Below, piece by piece: positions 27,809 to 35,086 of a DNA stretch of 35,086 nucleotides (positions are counted from its first letter, which is position 1; each line of letters starts with the position of its first letter). This stretch comes from Chrysochromulina tobinii (Eukaryota; Haptophyta; Prymnesiales; Chrysochromulinaceae), in assembly GCA_001275005.1 (NCBI GenBank), contig JWZX01003160.1, positions 1 to 35,086 of the forward strand, given 5' to 3'. The notes below the pieces were generated by a model. The model searched no databases. It was not told where the DNA came from and was given only the letters and a program-made list of their open reading frames with translations. The position numbers and the translations under genes were made by a program.

Positions 27809-30800
27809 CTAGTCGCGCGCCTCTTTGCACACCGGGCCAAAGCCGCGGCCGCTCGCGTCAGTCACCTTGGTGAAGCCCATCGAGATGCATCCGCTCTCCT
27901 CCGCCGCGCGCGCGAGGCACGGGTCAGCCTCGGCAAGCGCCGGGTGGCCCGTCTTGAGGTGCAGCCAGCCGTTGGAGTCGGGCGACGAGCAGCACTTGCA
28001 CGTCATCTTATCGTGGAAGTTGGAGCGAGAGTCGAACTGCGGCTCAAAGAGGGAGCTGAGCTCACCCGCGGAGAAGCGGTTGGCGGCTCCCTCGCCGTCG
28101 ACAATCTCGCCCGCGAGACCATTCTTCGAGAACTGACGACCCAAGCACACCTCTTCGAGGCTGCCCACCTTCAAACAGGGTGGGTTGCAGAGGGAGGGGG
28201 GCGCCATGGTGAGCACTTGCATGCAAGGCAGAGTGGGTTGCAAAGGGAGAGGGGCGCCATGGTGAGCACTTGCATGCAAGTACATGCAAGGAGACGGTTA
28301 CGGCAGCATCGAAGAGGTTCAGGAGAGAGCGAACGTACAGCAAAGAGCCGGTACACGTAACACGGCTTCTGCTGCCCGCTGCGCCACACGCGCGCGAGCG
28401 CCTGGGCGTCGATGGCCGGATTCCAGTCCGGGTCGAAGAGGATGAGTCGGTTGGCGCCGATCAGGTTGATGCCACAGCCGCCGGCCTTCGAGGAGAGTAG
28501 GAAGGCGAAGATGGACGGATCGGTGTTGAACGCGTCGACCCGCTCCTGCCGCTTGTTGGCGGCGAGCGAGCCGTCGAGCCGCATGAAGCGCAGCCGCTCC
28601 TTGCTCAGGACTGCGTCGAAGAGGTCCAGGATCGAGGTCGAGTTGGAGATCAGCACGAAGCGGTCGTCCGTGGTGCGTTTCACCTCGCGCAGCAGAGCGC
28701 GCATCGCCCTCAGCTTGCCAGAGGCGGCAACCGCCGCGTCCACATCGATGGCACCTTGCCGCGCCTCGAGCGCCTCGAGCACGCGCTTGCCGCTTACGCC
28801 GCCGCCTACGCCTCCGCCCGCGCCACCAGTCACCGCCGCCGCTTCAGTCGCTCTTGCTTCGGCCGCGGCGAGGCTCTTGGCTGCGAGAGGGTCGTTGACA
28901 ATCTTCTTGAGCATCGCGACAGTGCGCAGCGCCGTCTTGTTCTGCTGCGCCTTCTCGCCGGTCTTGGCGGCACGTTGCCAGGCTGCGCGGCCGACGGTGA
29001 CCTCGTGCGTGTAGGCAGCCTGCTGCTCGCCCGTGAGGGAGCAGAAGACAAGTACGTCGAGCTTGGCGGGAAGGTACTTGGCGATCACCTCGTTCGAGCG
29101 ACGGAGCATGAGCTGGTTGACGATGGCAATGAAGGCGCTCGATGCGGCGCTCCCGCGCTCAATCTCGGCGTCGCTCGCCTCAAGGTCGCGCGCCTTCTCG
29201 ATCGCCTTGCCATATTTGGCCTGGAACTCCTTCTCCGAGCCGAGCCCGTCCGGGATGCAAAAGTGGAGCAGTGCAAAGAACTCCTCGAGACCATTCTGGA
29301 TGGGTGTACCGGTGACCATCAAGCGCATCTGTGTGGGCAGTCCGAACAACGCTTGAAAGAGGGCCGTCTTGAGATTCTTGAGTTTGTGCGCCTCGTCGCA
29401 CACGAGCAGACCAAGCGGGATCGTGCGCAGCGTCTCGACGTGCAGCCGCGCCGTGTCGTACGAGAGGATGAGCAAACGCGCCGTGCGCAACGCTCGGAAG
29501 CTCATGAGCTTCGCCTCGATGTCATCCTTCATGTCGCTCGTCAGAACTGTGAGGTTGAGCTTTCGGGGCAAGCCCTCAGTCCACTTGGCCACCTCGTCGC
29601 GCCAGTTGTGCACAAGGCTCGTCGGGCAGATGACCGCCGCCGTCGTGATCAGCCCCTTGCTTTTGCCCGGCTCCATGCACGAGTACAGCAGCGTGTGGAT
29701 CGTCGCGATCGTCTGAAGCGTCTTGCCGAGTCCCATATCATCGGCTAGGAGGCACCCCTTACCGATGGCCTTGCGCCCGAGGCACGCCTGCACGATGAAC
29801 TGACAGCCGGCGCTCTGATGCGGGCGCAGCTTGGCGGCGAGCAACGGGTCCATCATGAGCGCGCACTGGCCTTCCTGCCACGGCTCGCAGAGTACAAGCC
29901 GTACCCCCGCGGCTGCCGCTGCGCCATCTGCGCTACTGCCGCCGCCGCCGCTTCCCATTCCGCGCTTCTTCCGCAGAAGGCCGCCGCCGCCGCTACCGAA
30001 GCCGCTCGTGAGGCTCACCATCGTGCCCATCCACATGCTGCCTCCGCCTCCGCCTCCGCCTCTGCCGCGCTCACCCTCGTCGGTCGCCTCCTCGTCGTCG
30101 TCGTCGTCCGCGTCCTCGCCGTCGGCGCGCTCGCGCTTTACCTTTGAGCGCGGCGGGGGGGGTGGCATCGCCCGCGCGATTACCGTGCCCGCGACAGCTT
30201 TGGGCGCGCCGAACTTGCGCTTCTTGAAGGGCATCGCCGGCCTCGCAACCGGAGGCACGTCGCCCTCGGCAGGCAGGTCCTCATCGGCCGTCTCTTCCGC
30301 CCCGCTGACGAGCAACGTGCCTCCCTGCGCTGCCTCGCTGAGGAACGTGCTGACGAAACGAGCCTGGGAAGAAGACGGTGCCGCCGCGCTCATGCCAAGG
30401 CCGCCGTGGCCGCTCGTGAACATGAAGCCGTGAAGTGGCTTGCGGCTGCCGAACAGGCCGCCGATCGGGGTCGAGCGCATCTGCTCTGTTGCATGCGCCC
30501 CGATGAGATCGCAATCTCCATCAACACGTTCCTCGCCGTCGAGCGCCTCCACCTCCTCTTTAGCTTCCTTCGCAGCCGTCGCCGCTGCTGACGCCGCTGA
30601 GGTCTGCGCGGGCTTCCGCGCGAGCTGCTGCTCCACCTGCTGCTCGTGCTGCTCCTCCGCCGGTTCCTCCTCCTTGACAGTGGGCATCGGCAGCAACGTC
30701 GGGCGAGCCGCAGCCGCCGTCGGGCGCGAGCTTCCGTCCTTGCGTGGCGGTGCAAATGACTTGCGCTTGCGCGCGCCGGGCTGCTTGGTGGAGTCGGCTT

Positions 30801-31377
30801 TCACGGCCACGTTCTGCGTCTCGTCGGTGACAAGCAACTCGGGCTCGTCGGCCAGCACGTCAAGCAGATCGGCTACCGCGTCCTTGACGGCGGCCATGAC
30901 AAGCGTGTCGGCGATGGTACCATTCTCGTTACGCGTGCTGCTCGTCAGGATAGCTGCGTGCGATGCCTTGCGCGCCGTGGTCGGCGGCAGCGTCGTTGGC
31001 TCATTGTTGTTCTTGGGCGCATTGAAGCGCTTCTTGGGCTTCGTGGCGGCCGTCGTGACCGCTGCTGGCAGCTCAGCGGCCTTGAGTGCGTCGAAGTCTG
31101 AGGCTGCATCGTCGCCGCTTGGAGCATCCCCAGCTTCGACCACGAAGAGGCCGAGCGTGCCCGATCGCGACGGCGAGTGCTCCCGCGGCATCGCAGTGGG
31201 ACCCTTGGGGGAGTGCTGCTGCACTTGCGTCGGCACGACGGTGCGAGGCTCTTCCGCCGCGTCATCGGCGATCGACGGCGGTTTGGAGGAGGAGGGGTGG
31301 CAGAGGGACGGGCTGTTCAGATCGACAACCGCGAGTGCGGCACGCGAGGGCGAGAGCGCCTGCTCTCGCTCGCTCAT
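27809..31377 (-). CDS. RAD54: RAD54-type SNF2 DNA-repair translocase (two exons)
   Basis: SNF2-family ATPase of the RAD54 group, which remodels RAD51 filaments and D-loops in homologous recombination. I start at ATG 31377 (MSEREQALSPSRAAL); the frame is open a little further. Exon 1 is 28339-31377 and exon 2 is 27809-28168, about 1132 residues. A long disordered N-terminus leads to RSTPIGGLFGSRKPLHGF, FKKRKFGAPK and poly-Gly, then the helicase core. Motifs are LLADDMGLGKT (Walker A, about residue 545), LLVCDEAHKLKN, VTGTPIQNGLEEF, LDGSLAANKRQERVDAFN, LLSSKAGGCGINLIGANRLI and ARVWRSGQQKPCYVYRLFA. Exon 2 carries GSLEEVCLGRQFSKNGL and the RAD54-specific SAGELSSLFEP and CKCC motifs. The usual Asp in VWRDGQ is Ser here. 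The N-terminus is longer than in yeast or human RAD54. Identity is strong. Confidence 0.95.
28169..28338 (-). other. 170-nt RAD54 intron with tandem introner-like units
   Basis: On the coding strand the donor is TTTGCT/GTACG and the acceptor GTTTGAAG/GTGGGC, joining RLFA to VGSLEEV in phase 0. Inside are two 47-nt copies (28234-28280 and 28181-28227), offset by 53 nt. Each contains GCATGCAAGTGCTCACCA followed by TGGCGCCCC, pyrimidines and TGCAACCCA. The first part of this unit also occurs in the NUP155 intron, in the same transcriptional orientation. The intron has no in-frame stop until the TGA that overlaps the acceptor. Confidence 0.88.
28181..28280 (-). mobile_element. Introner-like repeat unit, two tandem copies
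   Basis: Two units of 47 nt (28181-28227 and 28234-28280) differ at only a few positions and are separated by a 6-nt spacer. They make up most of the RAD54 intron. The shared core with the NUP155 intron (9971-9997, 25 of 27 matching) and the consistent orientation relative to transcription are the hallmarks of introner elements. No transposase is present. Confidence 0.6.
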
Positions 31378-31738
31378 GTCCGCTCGCCACACACAGATCG
31401 CCCGATCTCGCGACGTCATATCATTTGTGTGTGCATGCAAACAGGAGGCAAACAACGGGCCCTACGTAAAACCTCACTACAAACCCCTGACGTCAGTAGT
31501 GAACTACTAACGTGCATCGGCCATTCTTACCGGTAACAGGATTCTCCTATTCACGGTCAGTATTCACACTATAGCTCCGCATGACGTGAGGTCTTACGTC
31601 CGATCGGATAAACGGCCGTACTGGGTGAACTCTCTGTCACGTCACAAGGTCACCGATCCGTCTTGTCACATCTGTACCCGATAGACGATAGTTGATACAG
31701 CGGTCAGCGCGAGTCCAGTGCTGTACTACGGCTTACTG
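31378..31738. other. RAD54 upstream region
   Basis: 360 nt between the RAD54 start and the 3' end of the F-box gene. Base composition is more balanced than the coding regions. It holds three TGACGT-core sites (annotated separately) and no gene. Confidence 0.5.
31488..31644. promoter_or_regulatory. Three TGACGT (CRE/bZIP-like) sites upstream of RAD54
   Basis: TGACGTCA at 31488-31495 is the perfect palindromic CRE/ATF octamer. TGACGTGA at 31582-31589 and its reverse complement TCACGTCA at 31637-31644 are one-base variants. They lie roughly 110-270 nt upstream of the RAD54 ATG. Such sites bind bZIP factors in many eukaryotes. Three in 160 bp is suggestive of regulation but unproven here. Confidence 0.35.
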
Positions 31739-33108
31739 TTACTCCCTCAAACTGAGGGGAAGAAGCGAGTCTAAAACAGTTGAGGGTAAGAGGCTCATCA
31801 ATCCTCCAACCACGTTGAGCCCAACAGATGCTACAGTTGAGGTTGAAGGTGAAGGTAAGAGACTCGTCAGCCCTCCAACCAAGTTGAGCCCGACAGATGC
31901 TACAGTTGAGGTTGAAGGTGAAGGTAAGAGACTCGTCAGCCCTCCAACCACGTTGAGCCCGACAGATGCTACAGTTGAGGTAGAGGGAATCGACTGCCAC
32001 AAGGTCGTCGCGTCTTGCGAGTTGTGCAATTCAAGCCACAAACACGGGAGGCGATCACGCATGGAGAGCATCACTCCCAATGCTGGTGCGATTCCGTGTC
32101 CGGAGCTGGGATCGCACTCGACATAGGGAATATGGATGTCCCCATCGCTGTCGCTGCGTGAACTGAGGGTCGTGCTCATGGACGCTGCAAAATCGCGAGC
32201 CTTTTCATACGACACCTCTCGCTCTTGTCGCCTGGGTTGGTTCGATGAGCAGACATCGGAGGCCAACGAGCCACTAGCGAGCGATATGTACTTGGATCAC
32301 GGTATTCCCAATAGGAAGGGTCAACCAATCGTTCGAAAGTTGTGGCCTGGTGAATATTGAAGCACACACAAACGCAATCGGCATCGCGGATGAGACGGTC
32401 ATATGCCTCACGTTCAGTCGCTGGCAAGTCCCAAATCAGCATCTTGTAGACCTTGCCAAGGTAGCGCGCAAAGCACACGCCACATTCGACATCCCCACGC
32501 CACATCGCGTCTCTCGGATAAAACTCACTTGGTCTGTGGCACGACAACTTGAGGAAGGTCGACCCGCAGAAGGAAGGGCCCAGCAGAACAACTTTGCAAA
32601 GGTGATCACAGAAGTTATCACAGTCTTGGTCAAAGGTACTACTGTCAAAGGGCACCGATATACGTTGAGCAAAGACAAAGTGCCGATATGCCGCACGCCA
32701 GCCGGAAGGCGGTGAGACCATGGGAACATGCGCCACGCCCCGTGTGAGTGAATCGCGCAAATAGAGAGAACGCCAGAGATTCTCGCGAGTAGCCACGCGC
32801 GACCACGTCATGCACGTTGCCGCCGCACACAAAACCTCAGGCAAGTGCAGCGCCGACATGCATAACTGGAGCAAGTCCTCATCGAAGAGTACGCGCTTCG
32901 CTATCGTCGTACTGTCCAATTGCGACTCAGCGGTGAGCCTTCCGGGTGTCTGGGCCTCCCCTTTGCAGTCCACCTCCGCCGATGCCCCCACCGCCGATGC
33001 CCCCATAGCTTGCCGTCCTCGCGAGTCAGGATGCAGAGGCCACTCGGTGCCGTCGGGCAGCGAGATGAAGACTAAATTCTCTGGCGTGGAGGGCGAACGC
33101 GAGTCCAT
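31739..33108 (-). CDS. F-box protein fused to a degenerate Ras/Rab-like GTPase domain
   Basis: From ATG 33108 (MDSRSPSTPENLVFISLPDG). An F-box lies at about residues 72-118 (LFDEDLLQLCMSALHLPEVL, TWSRVATRENLWRSLYLRD), expected to bind SKP1 in an SCF ubiquitin ligase. It is followed by a Rab/Ras-like fold: CKVVLLGPSFCGST in place of the P-loop GxxxxGK[ST], so the key Lys is missing; MLIWDLPATER in place of WDTAGQER; ADCVCVCFNIHQATTFERL; SNQPRRQ where NKxD is expected; and EREVSYEKARDFAASM. Most nucleotide-contact residues are lost, so this should be a pseudoGTPase. The frame changes once near 32264-32271 (YRSLVA, then SDVCSSNQ), consistent with a one-base deletion; a short intron that skips the NKxD region is less likely. 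The C-terminus is three 23-residue repeats (STSTVASVGLNVVGGLTSLL). Domain calls are good; the frame repair is inferred. Confidence 0.72.
31782..31988 (-). repeat. Three 69-nt coding repeats, open on both strands
   Basis: Units 31782-31850, 31851-31919 and 31920-31988 are nearly identical. On the minus strand each encodes a 23-residue Ser/Thr then hydrophobic unit at the C-terminus of the F-box protein. On the plus strand the same DNA is also open (LSPTDATVEVEGEGKRLVSP). The period is a multiple of three, as expected for repeats kept in a coding frame. Confidence 0.88.
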
Positions 33109-33948
33109 TGCACGTTCGTGCCTTCGCGCGCTCGTTAATAGTGCTCGCGCCCGCACGATCGCGCGAAAGGCCCCTCTTTCTCTTTGTGAATTTCCGTACC
33201 AGTCCGACAGTCAGTTTCGTCGCGGTCCCCCCGCACTCACCACACCAAAGGACGGCTCCGCTCCCCTCGGTCAACACAAGTACTGAGTACTCGCCCGATT
33301 CCGTATGATGGTATGAATGTCCGCACACAGCACCGCAACGAGGCACCGTAAGCGACGGGTCGGGCATGGCCCTGCCATGGAGGCCGCGATACGCGCGGCC
33401 ATGCCCGCCTCGTAGCGCACGCGCATCCCCGCCCGTCGCACCATTGTTTGATAATCGGATTACATTCGCACCGGCTGTACACCAATTTCGTGCCGTGAAC
33501 ACGCACGATCACATCGTAGACGTAGCCGGGCGCGGGCGGACGGATAGCACTCACGTCGTCGTCGACACAACACCACACACCTTCCACAGGGGAGTCGGGT
33601 CCGGCGCGCGGCACGCGCGCCGGCATGTGTCCATGGAGCATGAAGGTGAGACCCTCACAGCACAGGCGTCACCGTCCGGTCCTAACCCACAGACATCTAC
33701 AGTGGACATACGGCTGCGCTGATATGTACGACGACATGGCTGGCTCGCGACCCTCGTGCGCGGCTCTCCTAGTCCCGCACCCCTCAACCCTCGACTCCCC
33801 ATGAAAGAGGAGTCTTCAGTCTAGCGCCTGTGCGCTAGAAGTGATGGTGCGCTAGAATTGATGTAGATGCCTCGTTACAGGGAGTGGCACACTGTTGACT
33901 GCACATCCGACATGGGCATTCCATCGACTGCGTGCATCGTGTCGACGG
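33109..33948. other. Intergenic region between membrane-protein 3' end and F-box gene
   Basis: 840 nt, with both neighbours on the minus strand. Open frames are short, overlap on both strands and show no domain. GTGCGCTAGAA occurs twice in close succession near 33826-33856. Nothing else is recognised. Confidence 0.5.
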
Positions 33949-35086
33949 TCAGATGTGGTCCCCCTTGGGAACCCAGCTACCTTCGCTCCGTATGGATTCG
34001 ATCTGATGGTTGGCGTCCAAGTTGGCAATGATGGGCTTGTCTAGGGCATGGCTCAGCGGCACAGTCACCACGACGGGCGCCACATCTTTCTTGTCCCCGG
34101 GAGTACCGCGGCCTGCCGCTCTATTACTCGCCTGGGCCCGCGCCTTGGCAGCAGCGTTGCGCGTCCCACCAACGCCAGACTCCTTGGTCTTCGCCGAGCC
34201 GATGTCGACGAAGCCCTCGACATTGTCGACGAAGGCGGATGGCGGGGGGGGCATGGGCCTGCCGTCAAAGCCCTTTTGGCTGGTGTCCGGGCTGGCCAGC
34301 GACGGGCTGCCGGGCCAAGAGACCGGGCTGTTGGGCGCTGAGCCCATCTCGACCGAGTTGGAGAAGCCGCGGTCGTTGAAACGGCTGGACGCTCTGGCGG
34401 ACCCATCCGTGAGGTCGAGCACCCCAAACCTCTTCCTGCCGAGGGTGGGTCGAAAGCCCTTGCGCTTCAAGCGCCAGTAGAGCGACTGGCCGACGACGAG
34501 GAGGAGGAGCACCACGATGGTCCCGCTAAGAATGGAGACCCATCCATCTCCGCCGCCATTGCCACCACCGGCCAGGCCCGCAGCGTCGTTGTTGAAGCAA
34601 TTCATGCACCGATTCGAGGGAGGGGAGACGACAATGACTGACATGGGGCTGCCGCCGACCATCACTGACGCGAGCATGGCGGACGCGCTGGTCGGGCTTG
34701 CGATGTTCGTAGCGATGTTGCTCGTGATCGACGAGGCCGCCGCCTGCTGCATCACGAGGATGCTCACGTCGAGTACGACGCTGCCCACGCGGACGTCGAT
34801 GAGCACGTCGGCCGGAAACACGCCGTTGCCGGCCGCGGTGGCGACCGCCGACCGGATCGAGGCGAGCACCGAAGAGCTGTAGTCGGACACGTCGCCTGCA
34901 GCGGCCAGCATGAAGGAGACCACAGGCCCAATGTGAGGCGGCGGCGGCGGCGACGGCGACGGCGGCGGGTTTGGGTTCGGGGGTGGGGGCGTTGGGGGCG
35001 GGCTGGGTGGCGGCGAGGGCGAGGGCGGCGGGGGCGGGGGCGAGGGCGGCGGCGCATAGTAGGCGGGAGTCGAAATGGAGATGGAG
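33949..35086 (-). CDS. Type I membrane protein with Pro-rich ectodomain (partial, N-terminus outside window)
   Basis: The open frame ends at 33949 and continues past the right edge of the window; the internal ATG at 34923 is not the true start. The visible N-terminal part (35085 to about 34935) is a Ser-Pro/poly-Pro linker like those of algal pherophorin and extensin-type wall proteins. Next is a folded module of about 90 residues (VLASIRSAVATAAGNGVFPADVLIDV, GSVVLDVSILVM), resembling repeated ectodomain modules of algal surface proteins. After CMNCF and a Gly linker comes one transmembrane helix (ILSGTIVVLLLLVVGQSLYW) followed by RLKRKGF, giving an inside-positive type I topology. The cytoplasmic tail of about 180 residues is Ser/Pro-rich with no catalytic domain. 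A cell-surface or adhesion role is plausible but unproven. Confidence 0.78.
   Translation of the reverse strand, partial: SISISTPAYYAPPPSPPPPPPSPSPPPSPPPTPPPPNPNPPPSPSPPPPPHIGPVVSFMLAAAGDVSDYSSSVLASIRSAVATAAGNGVFPADVLIDVRVGSVVLDVSILVMQQAAASSITSNIATNIASPTSASAMLASVMVGGSPMSVIVVSPPSNRCMNCFNNDAAGLAGGGNGGGDGWVSILSGTIVVLLLLVVGQSLYWRLKRKGFRPTLGRKRFGVLDLTDGSARASSRFNDRGFSNSVEMGSAPNSPVSWPGSPSLASPDTSQKGFDGRPMPPPPSAFVDNVEGFVDIGSAKTKESGVGGTRNAAAKARAQASNRAAGRGTPGDKKDVAPVVVTVPLSHALDKPIIANLDANHQIESIRSEGSWVPKGDHI

Noticed and set aside
28756-29748. Plus-strand open frame of 330 codons opposite RAD54
   Set aside because: It overlaps the conserved helicase motifs on the other strand and has no recognisable domain, so it is a shadow frame.

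Overview
This is a GC-rich, gene-dense stretch of eukaryotic nuclear DNA. Every recognisable product is eukaryotic: a plant-type DYRK kinase, dyskerin/Cbf5, Nup155, COA5/PET191, RAD54, a TBCC/RP2-like protein and an F-box protein. Most genes are one long exon, and the introns I can place are short (80-170 nt, GT-AG). The very high GC, proline/alanine-rich linkers, plant-like LisH-DYRK kinase and a CFA/coclaurine-type methyltransferase suggest a unicellular alga, perhaps a haptophyte or pelagophyte. That taxonomic guess is inference, not something the sequence proves.

Layout, left to right. A short CTGTCGAG repeat tract and GC-rich spacer precede a CCCH zinc-finger RNA-binding protein (+). It converges on a LisH-DYRK kinase (-), with the Cbf5 pseudouridine synthase (-) upstream of that. 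About 240 bp separates Cbf5 from the divergent Nup155 gene (+), which has one 80-nt intron. Next come a membrane-anchored short-chain dehydrogenase (+) and a long orphan Pro/Ser-rich protein (+). These face COA5 (-), an ankyrin-TPR protein with co-chaperone features (-) and a CFA-type methyltransferase (-). A divergent ankyrin protein (+, one clear intron) and a small leucine-rich-repeat protein (+) follow. The right end is all on the minus strand: a LisH-TBCC/RP2-like protein, RAD54 with one intron, an F-box/degenerate-GTPase protein, and a type I membrane protein with a Pro-rich ectodomain that runs off the window.

The genes are unrelated housekeeping and accessory functions (ribosome and snoRNP biogenesis, nuclear pore, DNA repair, mitochondrial assembly, protein folding), not a pathway cluster. 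I see no operon, phage, CRISPR or tRNA.

The most interesting signal is in the introns. The Nup155 and RAD54 introns share a 27-nt core, 25/27 identical, in the same orientation relative to transcription. In addition, the first 34 nt of the Nup155 intron after its initial G copy the start of the following exon at an offset of exactly one intron length. This looks like an introner-like element, or intron gain by duplication. Other points of note are a carboxylate-clamp TPR protein joined to ankyrin repeats, an Aha1-like region and a Cdc37-like motif; an F-box fused to a GTPase fold lacking key nucleotide-binding residues; a perfect 24-bp palindrome resembling spaced lac-operator halves; and four genes whose homology continues only after a one-base frame change.
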